A stretch of 64,000 nucleotides of DNA from Ascidiimonas sp046199005 (lineage in GTDB: Bacteria > Bacteroidota > Bacteroidia > Flavobacteriales > Flavobacteriaceae), in assembly GCA_046199005.1 (NCBI GenBank), contig CP176050.1:3038001-3102000 (forward strand), written 5' to 3'. A program made the position numbers and the translations under genes. Positions 33,163-42,288 of the stretch are shown piece after piece. Below the pieces are notes generated by a model. The model saw nothing but the letters and a program-made list of their open reading frames with translations, searched no databases and was not told the origin of the DNA. Position 1 is the stretch's first letter; the number at the start of each line of letters is the position of its first letter.

Positions 33163-35157
33163 ATGAAATTCAAAATAGTATCTGATTTTAAGCCAACTGG
33201 TGACCAACCGGAAGCCATCAAACAATTGGCTAACGGAATAAAAGAGTTCGAAAGATACCAAACGCTTTTAGGTGTCACCGGTTCGGGTAAAACATTTACA
33301 GTAGCAAACGTGGTAGAAGAGGTACAAAGACCCACGCTGGTACTGGCTCACAATAAAACCCTTGCAGCGCAGCTCTATTCTGAGTTTAAACAATTCTTTC
33401 CGAATAATGCGGTTGAGTATTTTGTTTCCTACTATGACTATTACCAACCTGAAGCCTATATTCCCGTAACCGGGACCTACATTGAAAAGGATCTGTCGAT
33501 CAACGAAGAGATTGAAAAACTAAGACTAAGTACCACTTCTTCCTTGCTATCAGGGCGAAGAGATGTTTTGGTAGTTGCTTCTGTATCTTGTTTGTATGGT
33601 ATTGGGAATCCAGTGGAATTCAAAAAGAATGTGATCACGATTGAAAGAGATCAGGTTTTATCCCGGACTCAATTCATGCACAAACTGGTACAGAGTTTAT
33701 ATTCAAGGACTACAGCAGACTTTCTCAACGGTAATTTCAGGGTGAAAGGAGATGTGGTGGATGTGTATCCCGGATATGCTGACGAGGCCTATCGAATTCA
33801 TTTTTTCGGAGATGAAATTGAGGAGATCGAAGCCTTTAATCCTGCTACCAAAGAAGTGCTGGAACGCTATGAAAAACTAAACATTTATCCGGCGAACATA
33901 TTTGTGACTTCCCCGGATATTCTGCAGGATGCTATCTGGCAGATTCAACAAGATCTGGTAAAGCAGGTGGATTATTTCAAGGAAATAGGCAAACCCCTGG
34001 AAGCCAAACGGCTGGAAGAACGTACGAATTTTGATCTTGAAATGATCAAAGAATTGGGGTACTGTTCGGGTATCGAGAATTATTCGCGCTATCTCGATGG
34101 CAGGGAGCCCGGGACAAGACCTTTCTGCCTGTTGGATTATTTCCCGGAGGACTATTTAATGATCATTGACGAAAGTCATGTGACCATCCCGCAGGTACAT
34201 GCTATGTATGGTGGTGACCGAAGCCGGAAAGAAAATCTGGTGGAATACGGGTTCCGTTTACCTGCTGCTATGGATAACCGACCCCTTAAATTTGAAGAGT
34301 TCGAAGCCTTACAGCATCAGGTGATCTACGTTAGTGCTACGCCAGCAGATTACGAATTACAATTGAGCGGTGGCGTATATGTAGAACAGGTGATACGTCC
34401 CACTGGCTTATTAGATCCGATTATCGAAGTAAAACCCAGTAAAAATCAGATTGATGATCTGGTAGAAGAAATTCAGCAAAGGGTAGAAAAAGATGAGCGG
34501 GTACTGGTAACTACCCTCACCAAACGAATGGCCGAAGAACTTACCAAATACTTGAGTAGGATTGCCATAAGATGCCGGTACATTCACAGCGATGTAGATA
34601 CACTGGAGCGGGTAGAGATCATGCAGGATCTTCGCAAAGGTATTTTTGATGTGCTGATCGGAGTGAATCTCTTAAGGGAAGGACTTGACTTACCGGAAGT
34701 ATCTCTGGTGGCTATTTTGGATGCAGATAAAGAAGGCTTTCTTCGCAGTAACCGATCGTTAACTCAAACAGTTGGCCGTGCTGCAAGACACCTCAACGGT
34801 AAAGCGATCATGTATGCTGACAAGATCACTGAAAGTATGCAAAAAACGATCGATGAGACCAATTATAGAAGAGAAAAACAAATGCAGTGGAACAAAGACA
34901 ACAATATTGTTCCAAAAGCTTTGAAAAAAGCCCTGGATTCCGCTTTTGAAAATGAGAGCAAAAGTTATATCAATCCCTACGAACGCAAGATGCCAAAAGC
35001 GGCAGAGCCTGAAGTGGACTATATGACAAAAGAACAGCTCGATAAGCTCATAAGAACAAAAAGAAAAGCCATGGAAAAAGCCGCTAAAGAATTAGATTTC
35101 ATGGAAGCAGCGAAATTACGAGATGAAATTAAGGAACTTCAAGGTAAAAACTCGTAA
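33163..35157 (+). CDS. uvrB: Excinuclease ABC subunit B
   Basis: 664 aa, the usual length. The Walker A GVTGSGKT lies at 37-44, the beta-hairpin YYDYYQPEAYIP near 92, the DEAD-type box IIDESHVTIPQ in the middle, and the helicase motifs VTTLTKRMAEELT, INLLREGLDLPEVSLV and QTVGRAARH follow. The C-terminal UVR motif (LIRTKRKAMEKAAKELDFMEAAKLRDEI) binds UvrC. It performs damage verification in nucleotide excision repair. Promoter cores lie directly upstream and the membrane protein gene begins 22 bases downstream. All motifs are intact. Confidence 0.98.
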   Translation: MKFKIVSDFKPTGDQPEAIKQLANGIKEFERYQTLLGVTGSGKTFTVANVVEEVQRPTLVLAHNKTLAAQLYSEFKQFFPNNAVEYFVSYYDYYQPEAYIPVTGTYIEKDLSINEEIEKLRLSTTSSLLSGRRDVLVVASVSCLYGIGNPVEFKKNVITIERDQVLSRTQFMHKLVQSLYSRTTADFLNGNFRVKGDVVDVYPGYADEAYRIHFFGDEIEEIEAFNPATKEVLERYEKLNIYPANIFVTSPDILQDAIWQIQQDLVKQVDYFKEIGKPLEAKRLEERTNFDLEMIKELGYCSGIENYSRYLDGREPGTRPFCLLDYFPEDYLMIIDESHVTIPQVHAMYGGDRSRKENLVEYGFRLPAAMDNRPLKFEEFEALQHQVIYVSATPADYELQLSGGVYVEQVIRPTGLLDPIIEVKPSKNQIDDLVEEIQQRVEKDERVLVTTLTKRMAEELTKYLSRIAIRCRYIHSDVDTLERVEIMQDLRKGIFDVLIGVNLLREGLDLPEVSLVAILDADKEGFLRSNRSLTQTVGRAARHLNGKAIMYADKITESMQKTIDETNYRREKQMQWNKDNNIVPKALKKALDSAFENESKSYINPYERKMPKAAEPEVDYMTKEQLDKLIRTKRKAMEKAAKELDFMEAAKLRDEIKELQGKNS

Positions 35158-35179
35158 ATTTCCCTAAAGTTCCAAGTGC

Positions 35180-36148
35180 ATGAGACGCGCCTATAAAGAA
35201 GCATATAAAAGATTTCGCCATCGACTGGAAATACCAGCAGGAAAAAAGAAAACCGAATATGCCATGGCGCGAGAATTTATCCGGTTAAAAATCGGTTTTT
35301 TTCATTTGCTAAGAGATATTCTCTTTATTTTGATCGGGATTGTTTCAGCGGGTTTTGGACTGGAAGGCTTTCTCCTGCCCAATGCATTTATTGACGGTGG
35401 TGTCACAGGAATTTCACTAATTATTGCTACAGTTTCAGGCTTTTCATTACCACTTTTGATCATACTGATCAATTTTCCTTTTATTCTTTTGGGATATCGT
35501 GTGATCAGTAAATCATTTGCACTTAAAAGCCTCTTCGCCATTATTGGCCTGGCGCTGGCAGTTGCCTTTATCGAGTATCCGGTAGTTACCACAGATCGCT
35601 TACTCGTAGCTACTTTTGGCGGTTTTTTTCTGGGAGCCGGTATCGGACTTTCCATACGGGGTGGAGGAGTTCTCGATGGCACGGAATTGCTGGCGATCTA
35701 CTTAAGCCGCAGAACCGGGATCACCATCGGGGATGTTATCTTGTTATTTAATGTAATTATTTTTGCGGCAGCAGCTTATTTATTATCCATAGAAACCGCT
35801 CTCTATGCTATGCTTACCTATCTCGCCGCATCAAAGACCGTAGATTTTGTGGTGGAAGGTGTAGAAGAATATACCGGTATTACCATTATTTCTGTATACA
35901 GTGAGGAAATACGAATAATGATCACCGAAAAGATGAGGCGCGGCGTGACCATTTATGACGGAAAGCGTGGTTACGGCAAAAAGGGAGCGAACCTCAATCA
36001 AACCGATATTGTGTATACGGTAATAACCCGACTGGAAGTAGCTAAAATGCAAACAGAAGTCGATAAAATAGATCCTAATGCATTTATGATCATGAGCAGT
36101 ATCAAGGATACCAAAGGCGGGATGATCAAAAAAAGACCCCATAAATAG
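35180..36148 (+). CDS. YitT-family membrane protein
   Basis: 322 aa. Five to six N-terminal helices include GLEGFLLPNAFIDGGVTGISLIIATVSG, a GLxxFLxPxxixxGGxxGxs pattern typical of YitT (DUF161) proteins. SIRGGGVLDGTELLAIYLSRRTGITIGDVILLFNV is the second conserved loop. The C-terminal DUF2179 domain (residues about 235-310) reads GITIISVYSEEIRIMITEKMRRGVTIYDGKRGYGK. It is an inner-membrane protein of unknown function. A roughly 30-residue basic N-terminal extension (FRHRLEIPAGKKKTE) precedes the first helix. It is convergent with the hsp20 gene. Confidence 0.85.
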   Translation: MRRAYKEAYKRFRHRLEIPAGKKKTEYAMAREFIRLKIGFFHLLRDILFILIGIVSAGFGLEGFLLPNAFIDGGVTGISLIIATVSGFSLPLLIILINFPFILLGYRVISKSFALKSLFAIIGLALAVAFIEYPVVTTDRLLVATFGGFFLGAGIGLSIRGGGVLDGTELLAIYLSRRTGITIGDVILLFNVIIFAAAAYLLSIETALYAMLTYLAASKTVDFVVEGVEEYTGITIISVYSEEIRIMITEKMRRGVTIYDGKRGYGKKGANLNQTDIVYTVITRLEVAKMQTEVDKIDPNAFMIMSSIKDTKGGMIKKRPHK

Positions 36149-36180
36149 AAAAAGGAATCTGTTTCCAGATTCCCTTTTCT
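36147..36180. terminator. Bidirectional terminator between yitT-type and hsp20 genes
   Basis: AGAAAAAGGAATCTG (36147-36161) and CAGATTCCCTTTTCT (36166-36180) form a 15-base stem with one mismatch and a 4-base loop. The A-rich left and T-rich right arms act for both strands. Confidence 0.75.
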
Positions 36181-36205
36181 CAACATTAACTAACCAAACT
36201 TAACA

Positions 36206-36640
36206 TTATGAAATTTCTATCAACCTTTTTGGTTTAGGCAGTGCCTCTTCTTTCTTTGGCAATGTTAATGTTAGAATACCATCTTCGTAATTTGCATTAA
36301 TGGCATCTTCATTAATCGTTTCCGGAAGCGTAAAAGCTCTTTTAAAAGAAGAACGGCTAAATTCTCTACGCATGTAGTTTCCTTTTTCATCTTTGTTTTC
36401 AGATGATGTCTCGATGGTGGATGAAATGGTTAAAACATTTTCATCTACTTCGATATTAATATCATCTTTCTTAAAACCAGGTACAGACAGTTCAAGATCA
36501 AAACGATCTTCAGACTCTTTGATATTCACTGCAGGAAGGTTATTACTTCTGTGCTCCAAACCTCCCATCCAATCAGGCTTTAAAAATTCATCTAACAGTG
36601 ATGGAAACCAAATGTTGTTATTTTTTCTTACTAGGCTCAT
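36206..36640 (-). CDS. Small heat-shock protein, Hsp20 family
   Basis: 144 aa. The alpha-crystallin domain runs from about residue 38 to 130: NIKESEDRFDLELSVPGFKKDDINIEVDENVLTIS, and EFSRSSFKRAFTLPETINEDAINANYEDGILTLTLPK with the conserved GxLxxxxP at the end. The IXI-like EIS at the C-terminus is atypical and short. It is an ATP-independent holdase chaperone of the cytoplasm. The N-terminal arm SLVRKNNNIWFPSLLDEFL is usual for Bacteroidota Hsp20. It is monocistronic and probably stress regulated. Confidence 0.92.
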   Translation of the reverse strand: MSLVRKNNNIWFPSLLDEFLKPDWMGGLEHRSNNLPAVNIKESEDRFDLELSVPGFKKDDINIEVDENVLTISSTIETSSENKDEKGNYMRREFSRSSFKRAFTLPETINEDAINANYEDGILTLTLPKKEEALPKPKRLIEIS

Positions 36641-36791
36641 TTTTATGTATTTTTAAGTTTAACTTTTTGTTTTACGCTAAATAATAGGCAAAAGGTATTC
36701 CAATGCATTTTTAGTGCCATTTTGACATTTTTAACCTTATTTTTAATGACAATTTGTCTATTTTATTAGTTTTGAACCTCAAAAAGCGGTC

Positions 36792-37226
36792 ATGAATTCA
36801 TATATTCTTTTTAGATACTTACACTTTATCAGTATTTTTTTAGTGGTAGGTAGCGTTTTTGCACAACAGTTTCTGGTAAAAAAGCAGTTAACGAAGGAAG
36901 ACTTACGAACCATCCTGATCACCGATGGTATTTACGGTATTGCTTCCATCTTAACGGTTAGTTTTGGAATGATCTTATGGTTTGCGGTAGGCAAGCCCGC
37001 AGCGTTTTATAGTGAAAACAATTTATTCTGGATTAAAATGATCCTTTTTATCGTAGTAGGGATCTTATCGATATATCCCACCGTATTTTATTTTAGAAGT
37101 AAAAAGAAACCTGAAGCTCTAATCACAGTACCAGCTAAACTGATCTATGTACTTCGGTTAGAGGCTGGCTTACTTTTGCTAATTCCTTTTTTTGCAGAAC
37201 TTATGGCATTTGGCACCCAGCTATAA
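36792..37226 (+). CDS. DUF2214-family membrane protein
   Basis: 144 aa with four helices: LHFISIFLVVGSVFAQQF, ITDGIYGIASILTVSFGMILWF, FWIKMILFIVVGILSIYPTVFYF and LEAGLLLLIPFFAELMAFG. The order RYLHFISIFLVVG followed by D.iYGi and K(Mi)..iv.iLSIyPT is typical of DUF2214. Two histidines or glutamates in helices suggest a b-type-like fold, but function is not known. It is divergently transcribed from hsp20. Confidence 0.78.
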   Translation: MNSYILFRYLHFISIFLVVGSVFAQQFLVKKQLTKEDLRTILITDGIYGIASILTVSFGMILWFAVGKPAAFYSENNLFWIKMILFIVVGILSIYPTVFYFRSKKKPEALITVPAKLIYVLRLEAGLLLLIPFFAELMAFGTQL

Positions 37227-37243
37227 ACTGGTTCTAACAAAAA

Positions 37244-37266
37244 ACTCCCGAAAAAACTTCGGGAGT
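37244..37266 (+). terminator. Terminator of the DUF2214 gene
   Basis: ACTCCCGAA and TTCGGGAGT form a 9-base stem with a 5-base loop. The A-run lies on the left, so it may serve either strand. Confidence 0.65.
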
Positions 37267-37423
37267 AACATTATAAACCATTCACTCAAAATTCGTTTTC
37301 CAACACTGTAAATTTCAAGTTAAAGACTCAAAATTCATCCGGCAAAATGAATTGTAACTAAGAGTCTTTTAAATAAAGACGAGCTAAAAAAGAAAATGTT
37401 ACATACCTGAAATTCAAAAAGAA

Positions 37424-37448
37424 ACCCCGGCTTTTCATAGGCCGGGGT
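37424..37448 (-). terminator. Terminator of sucC
   Basis: On the minus strand ACCCCGGC and GCCGGGGT form an 8-base GC-rich stem, followed by TTTCTTTTT. It lies 23 bases past the sucC stop codon. Confidence 0.85.
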
Positions 37449-37470
37449 GGTTTATTTTATGAACGTTGAT

Positions 37471-38664
37471 TTAACGTAATACTTCTTCGACTTTATCGGC
37501 TGCTTCCTGAAATTGTACGGCAGAATGTACAGCAAGTCCGGAGTTGTCAATGAGTTCTTTAGCTATTTCTGCATTTGTACCCTGCAACCTTACAATGATG
37601 GGAACATTGATCGCATCTCCCATATTCTTGTAAGCATCAACGATTCCCTGAGCTACACGGTCACAACGAACAATCCCTCCAAAGATATTAACAAGGATCG
37701 CTTTCACATTGGGATCTTTTAAAATGATCCTGAAGGCAGCCTCTACCCTTTTTGCATCGGCTGTGCCTCCTACATCCAGAAAGTTAGCTGGCTCTCCACC
37801 GGCTTGTTTGATCAAATCCATCGTCGCCATTGCGAGTCCGGCACCATTTACCATACACCCAACATTTCCATCCAGATCTACATAATTAAGACCTACCGCA
37901 TTTGCTTCTACCTCAATCGGGTTCTCTTCTCTGAGATCTCTCATCTCTGCATAATCTTTATGACGAAAAAGAGCGTTATCATCTAAAGTCACCTTCGCGT
38001 CTACCGCCATGATCTTATCATCAGATGTTTTTAGAACAGGATTGATCTCAAACAATGAAGCATCACTGGAGATATAGGCCTTATATAATGCAGAAACAAA
38101 ACGCGTCATTTCTTTAAAAGCAGTTCCTGAAAGTCCCAGATTAAATGCTATTCTTCTCGCTTGAAAAGGCATCAAACCAATAGAAGGATCGATTTCTTCA
38201 TTAAAGATCAAATGAGGTGTTTTTTCGGCTACTTCTTCGATATCCATTCCGCCTTCGGTAGAATACATGATCATATTGCGTCCCTTGCTTCGGTCGAGCA
38301 ATACAGACATATAGAACTCCGAAGTTTCGGATGGGCCGGGATAATACACATCTTCGGCAACTAATACCTGATGCACCTTTTTACCTTCTGCAGAAGTTTG
38401 AGGCGTGACCAGATTCATTCCTATGATACTTTCTGCTATCGATTCTACTTCCTTCAGGTTTTTAGCAAGTTTTACACCGCCTCCTTTTCCGCGACCTCCT
38501 GCATGTACCTGCGCCTTGATCACGTGCCAACTGGTACCGGTTTCTTGTGTAAGCTGTTTAGCTGCATCAACCGCCTCCTGAGCATTGTGCGCTACAATAC
38601 CTCTTTGGATACGCACACCAAAATTAGACAATACTTGTTTTCCCTGATATTCATGTAGATTCAT
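37471..38664 (-). CDS. sucC: Succinyl-CoA synthetase beta subunit (ADP-forming)
   Basis: 397 aa from ATG 38664 (MNLHEYQGKQVL), matching the family N-terminus; the frame runs upstream to 38706 without homology. The ATP-grasp domain shows KAQVHAGGRGKGGGVKLA (about residues 45-62), LFEINPVLKTSDD and the C-terminal ligase domain with ILVNIFGGIVRCDRVAQGI. It converts succinyl-CoA, ADP and phosphate to succinate, CoA and ATP in the TCA cycle; the alpha subunit sucD is not in this window. A promoter is evident upstream, and a terminator follows, so this is a single-gene unit. Confidence 0.97.
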   Translation of the reverse strand: MNLHEYQGKQVLSNFGVRIQRGIVAHNAQEAVDAAKQLTQETGTSWHVIKAQVHAGGRGKGGGVKLAKNLKEVESIAESIIGMNLVTPQTSAEGKKVHQVLVAEDVYYPGPSETSEFYMSVLLDRSKGRNMIMYSTEGGMDIEEVAEKTPHLIFNEEIDPSIGLMPFQARRIAFNLGLSGTAFKEMTRFVSALYKAYISSDASLFEINPVLKTSDDKIMAVDAKVTLDDNALFRHKDYAEMRDLREENPIEVEANAVGLNYVDLDGNVGCMVNGAGLAMATMDLIKQAGGEPANFLDVGGTADAKRVEAAFRIILKDPNVKAILVNIFGGIVRCDRVAQGIVDAYKNMGDAINVPIIVRLQGTNAEIAKELIDNSGLAVHSAVQFQEAADKVEEVLR

Positions 38665-38690
38665 AACTGAAGGTTCTATATTTAGCGTTG

Positions 38691-38722
38691 CAAAAATAGG
38701 AAACAAAGAATTATAAAACCAA
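38691..38722 (-). promoter_or_regulatory. sucC promoter
   Basis: On the minus strand TTG (38722-38720) and TATTTTTG (38698-38691) lie 21 bases apart, as in the Bacteroidota consensus TTG - about 20 - TAnnTTTG. The start codon follows after 26 bases. Confidence 0.6.
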
Positions 38723-38796
38723 TTTAATTTCCCGGTCTTAAAGAGCCCATAAAGTGACCGGAAAACAAGAGATGAAAAAAAGGTTTTTAAGCAGAA

Positions 38797-39435
38797 TTAA
38801 CGAATCTTTTTAAAATCGAGCGGATCAAAAGTTCTGAAATGTCCATTCATTTTTATCAGCTCTTTAGTTCTGTTTACTTCCTTGACTACCGGAATAATTT
38901 GCTTTAAATGCGCGTTAACATACTTAAGACGTTCACTTTCATAAATGAGGTGTAACAATTCTAATTCCTGAACCACAGACATTCCCATTTTATGTGCCAA
39001 CGTAAAACTGGTAAATTCCTCAAAGTTAATATCAGGCATCGGAACTTGCATAACCTCATACAATTCAGAAATTAATTCCAGTACCTTTTCCTTCGCTTTT
39101 AATTTACCATCGTAAATATTACTCAGGTATTTTACATCACCTCCTGCATATAGTTTCCCTTCCATAGGATTTTTAAAATCCTTCAACAGAAAAACACGTT
39201 TACCTCGACACAAAATATCGGAAGAACCATTTTCATGCTTTTTTGCAACTTCCAAAAGTTCAATTTCGGTTCCATATGTCATTTTCCCGTTAAAAAGCGT
39301 AGGTATACCAAAAGTTAATTGATTTTCCTGCACATCTTCCAACAATTGTCGGTACCGTTTCTCAAAAACATGTAAAGGCAACCGCTCGTTTGGAAATACA
39401 ACGATTTGAAGAGGAAACAACGGTAATAAAGGCAT
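38797..39435 (-). CDS. Lon substrate-binding (LAN) domain protein
   Basis: 212 aa. The N-terminus PLLPLFPLQIVVFPNERLPLHVFEKRYRQLLEDVQ is the LON substrate-binding domain pattern (lPlFPL..VlFP...lpLhIFE.RYr.ml). VAKKHENGSSDILCRGKRVFLL follows. There is no AAA+ ATPase or protease, so it is a stand-alone LAN-domain protein, not Lon itself. The C-terminus is helical (TKELIKMNGHFRTFDPLDFKKI). The biochemical role of stand-alone versions is not established. It lies downstream of an upstream-oriented lysA, with which it forms a divergent pair. Confidence 0.85.
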   Translation of the reverse strand: MPLLPLFPLQIVVFPNERLPLHVFEKRYRQLLEDVQENQLTFGIPTLFNGKMTYGTEIELLEVAKKHENGSSDILCRGKRVFLLKDFKNPMEGKLYAGGDVKYLSNIYDGKLKAKEKVLELISELYEVMQVPMPDINFEEFTSFTLAHKMGMSVVQELELLHLIYESERLKYVNAHLKQIIPVVKEVNRTKELIKMNGHFRTFDPLDFKKIR

Positions 39436-39574
39436 AGGTCCTTTTTTTTTGTTAAAAATACAAATAATTTAAATTTGAAAGATTAATATGACAAAAACAG
39501 TTGTTATAAATATAACTTTTTGTTTTATTTTTATAAAATTCAAAAAGAATACTGTCTTGAATCGAATTATAGTT

Positions 39575-39582
39575 TAGTTTTG
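39575..39582 (+). promoter_or_regulatory. Promoter core TAGTTTTG of lysA
   Basis: TAGTTTTG fits TAnnTTTG, with a TTG 15 bases upstream (39557-39559). It lies 20 bases before the lysA ATG. Confidence 0.5.
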
Positions 39583-39601
39583 TATATCTAATAGCAAGAC
39601 G

Positions 39602-40828
39602 ATGAATAATAAAGATCTTCTTAAAATAGCCAATGAATTTGGTAGTCCGGTGTACGTATACGATACAGAAAAAATTATTTCTCAGTATAACAGGCTTACT
39701 GCAGCCTTTAAAAATGTGCCGGAATTACGTCTGAATTACGCGGTGAAGGCACTTTCTAATATCGCAGTTCTTAAACTTATGAATTCACTGAATTCTGGGC
39801 TCGACACGGTTTCTGTACAGGAAGTCAAGCTCGGTTTGATGGCCGGATTTAAACCTGAAAAAATCATCTATACCCCAAATGGTGTTTCTTTGGAAGAAAT
39901 AGAAGAAGTAGCCGCTTTAGGTGTTCAGATCAATATTGATAATTTATCGATTCTTGAACAATTTGGGGCTAAACATCCTGATATTCCGGTGTGTATTCGT
40001 ATCAATCCGCATGTGATGGCAGGAGGCAACTCGAATATTTCGGTAGGGCATATCGATTCTAAGTTCGGTATTAGCATTCATCAAATGCCTCATATTCTAA
40101 GAATTGTAGAGAATACAAGTATGCGTGTAAATGGCATCCATATGCATACGGGAAGCGATATTCTAGACATAGAGGTATTCTTATATGCCTCTGAGATTCT
40201 TTTTGAAGCGGCTCGCAATTTTAATGAGTTGGAGTTCATTGATTTTGGTAGCGGATTCAAAGTACCTTATAAAGAAGGTGATATTGAGACGAATATTGAA
40301 GAACTTGGAAAAAAATTAACCAAGAGATTCAATGAATTCTGCAAAGAATACGGCAGAGATCTTACACTCTCTTTTGAGCCCGGTAAGTTCCTGGTAAGTG
40401 AAGCCGGTTATTTCCTTGCATCTGTTAATGTTGTTAAACAAACAACTTCTACTGTGTTTGCAGGTATAGATTCTGGTTTTAATCACTTGATACGACCTAT
40501 GCTTTATGGCTCACAACACCAAATTACTAATATTTCCAATCCTAAAGGCAGAGAACGCTTCTACTCGGTAGTAGGTTACATTTGTGAGACTGATACGTTT
40601 GCTACAAATCGCAGAATCACCGAAATCACAGAAGGAGATGTCTTAAGTTTTCGCAATGCAGGAGCTTATTGTTTTACAATGGCTAGCAACTACAACTCCC
40701 GGTACAGGCCAGCAGAAGTGCTTTGGCATGAAGGGAAAGCGCACCTTATCAGAAAGCGTGAAACCTTTGATGACCTTATCAGAAATCAGGTAGATGCTGT
40801 TAAATTTGATATAAAAGCAACCGTCTAA
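39602..40828 (+). CDS. lysA: Diaminopimelate decarboxylase
   Basis: 408 aa. The PLP lysine is Lys49 in NYAVKALSN. The fold-type III barrel is seen in VCIRINPHVMAGG, KFGIS, VNGIHMHTGSDI (His and glycine-rich phosphate loop) and EFIDFGSGFKVPY. The C-terminal sheet domain has LSFEPGKFLVSEAG, then ICETDTF, with the substrate-binding Cys/Glu, and FRNAGAYCFTMASNYNSR. It makes lysine from meso-diaminopimelate, the last step of lysine synthesis. The monocistronic gene is followed by a terminator. Confidence 0.96.
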   Translation: MNNKDLLKIANEFGSPVYVYDTEKIISQYNRLTAAFKNVPELRLNYAVKALSNIAVLKLMNSLNSGLDTVSVQEVKLGLMAGFKPEKIIYTPNGVSLEEIEEVAALGVQINIDNLSILEQFGAKHPDIPVCIRINPHVMAGGNSNISVGHIDSKFGISIHQMPHILRIVENTSMRVNGIHMHTGSDILDIEVFLYASEILFEAARNFNELEFIDFGSGFKVPYKEGDIETNIEELGKKLTKRFNEFCKEYGRDLTLSFEPGKFLVSEAGYFLASVNVVKQTTSTVFAGIDSGFNHLIRPMLYGSQHQITNISNPKGRERFYSVVGYICETDTFATNRRITEITEGDVLSFRNAGAYCFTMASNYNSRYRPAEVLWHEGKAHLIRKRETFDDLIRNQVDAVKFDIKATV

Positions 40829-40836
40829 TTATACGA

Positions 40837-40860
40837 AACGTGCCTTTTGGCGCGTTTTTT
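40837..40860 (+). terminator. lysA terminator
   Basis: AACGTGCC and GGCGCGTT form an 8-base stem (one G-U pair) with a TTTT loop and a T-run to 40860. Confidence 0.85.
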
Positions 40861-40894
40861 GTTATATTTACCTCATAAACCTATTTAATAAGCT

Positions 40895-41425
40895 ATGAAG
40901 ACAATACTGCTACGCCCGGTTTTATTGATTTGCATCTTTATGATCTCCGTTTCATTCAATCCGCCTGCGGAAAAAATTGAATGGATGACCTTTACCGAAG
41001 CGGTAGAAAAAGCTGCCTCCGATGAAAATCCAAAGAAAATTTTTATAGATGTATACACTGATTGGTGTGGGTGGTGTAAAAGAATGGATGCAGTTACCTT
41101 TAATAATCCTGAGGTCGCAGCTTACATGCAAGAGAATTTCTATATGGTAAAACTCGATGCTGAGCAACGTGAAGATATTGTATATAACAACCGTACCTTC
41201 AAATATGTAGCCAGTGGTAGAAGAGGTTATCATGAACTGGCAGCCGAATTACTTCGCAATAAAATGAGTTACCCCAGTGTCGTTTTTTTAGATGAAAACG
41301 TTAAAATCGTTACAGTGGTACCTGGATTTCGGCAGCCGAAAGAGTTTTTGAAAGTTGCCAAATATGTAGGCGACAATGTTTTCAAAGACACCAGTTGGAA
41401 AGAATACGCCAGATCTGAAAAGTAA
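40895..41425 (+). CDS. Thioredoxin-fold protein with signal peptide
   Basis: 176 aa. A signal peptide (LLRPVLLICIFMISVSF) is followed by a DUF255/thioredoxin_7-type domain: KKIFIDVYTDWCGWCKRMDAVTF with a CGWC redox pair at Cys58 and Cys61, the cis-Pro region NKMSYPSVVFLDENV, and YMQENFYMVKLDAEQ. It is likely a periplasmic or lipoprotein-like thiol-disulphide oxidoreductase. The substrate is unknown. The gap to the M23 gene is 62 bases, and the following genes may be expressed with it. Confidence 0.85.
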   Translation: MKTILLRPVLLICIFMISVSFNPPAEKIEWMTFTEAVEKAASDENPKKIFIDVYTDWCGWCKRMDAVTFNNPEVAAYMQENFYMVKLDAEQREDIVYNNRTFKYVASGRRGYHELAAELLRNKMSYPSVVFLDENVKIVTVVPGFRQPKEFLKVAKYVGDNVFKDTSWKEYARSEK

Positions 41426-41487
41426 TCGCTGATTTTCTCTAACATTTCGTACCTTTAATCATCTCTATTTAATTTTAAAATTGCGGG

Positions 41488-42288
41488 ATGAGATATTGTC
41501 TGTGGTTGCTTTTGATTTCTTTTGGCATAGCCAATGCTCAGGAATTAAGAACATACAAAGAGTTTTCAAAAGATTCTGCCCATATTGGCATCTCAAATCT
41601 CATGTACGGTCCCACAGAGATCTCGGTATATCCACACAAAGATTTTCAGGACAGCATCAAAATTTATCCTAAGTTTTTACTTCAGGCACGAGATTCTTCG
41701 TATGCCGCTTCCATCCCTATAAAACATATTCCTGATACCTCAAAAATTCAATGGAAACGTTTCTTTAATATTAAAGCAATACTTGGGGATTCAGAAAATG
41801 CCAAACACGATTCAACTTATCAATATCTGTTACCTTTCAGAAAAGGAAAATCTTATAAGGTGGTACAAGGTTTCAATGGCAAATTCACCCATAACAGTAT
41901 TAAATCAAGATATGCTATTGATTTCAATTTAAAAATTGGCGATACCATTTATGCCGCAAGAGAGGGTATTATCGTTAGAGTAAGAGATCACTTTAAAGAA
42001 CATGGAGGTCGCGACTTTATTGATAAGGCCAACCTCATCACTATTTTGCACCAGGACGGGACGCTTGCTGCCTATGTGCATTTAGACTATAAGGGCGTAC
42101 TCGTAAAACCTGGAGATTTTGTTCAAAGAGGGCAAGCAATCGGCCTGTCGGGACTCACAGGGTTTACCCGGGGCCCACATCTTCATTTTGTCGTAAGAGA
42201 AGGAAAGGACAAATCTGTTCCTATCTTCTTTGAAGGCTACGGAAAGAAATTCTTAAAATCTGGAAAGAGATATGTTCGCAAAAAATAA
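41488..42288 (+). CDS. M23-family metallopeptidase
   Basis: 266 aa with signal peptide (YCLWLLLISFGIANAQ). The C-terminal lysostaphin-type domain has the first zinc ligands His135 (FTHNSIKSRYAIDF) and Asp145, and His231-Leu-His233 (GPHLHFVV) supplying the general acid/base and third ligand. All three ligands are present, so it is probably an active peptidoglycan endopeptidase in the periplasm. The last 17 bases overlap the next gene, and the two are likely cotranslated. Confidence 0.88.
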   Translation: MRYCLWLLLISFGIANAQELRTYKEFSKDSAHIGISNLMYGPTEISVYPHKDFQDSIKIYPKFLLQARDSSYAASIPIKHIPDTSKIQWKRFFNIKAILGDSENAKHDSTYQYLLPFRKGKSYKVVQGFNGKFTHNSIKSRYAIDFNLKIGDTIYAAREGIIVRVRDHFKEHGGRDFIDKANLITILHQDGTLAAYVHLDYKGVLVKPGDFVQRGQAIGLSGLTGFTRGPHLHFVVREGKDKSVPIFFEGYGKKFLKSGKRYVRKK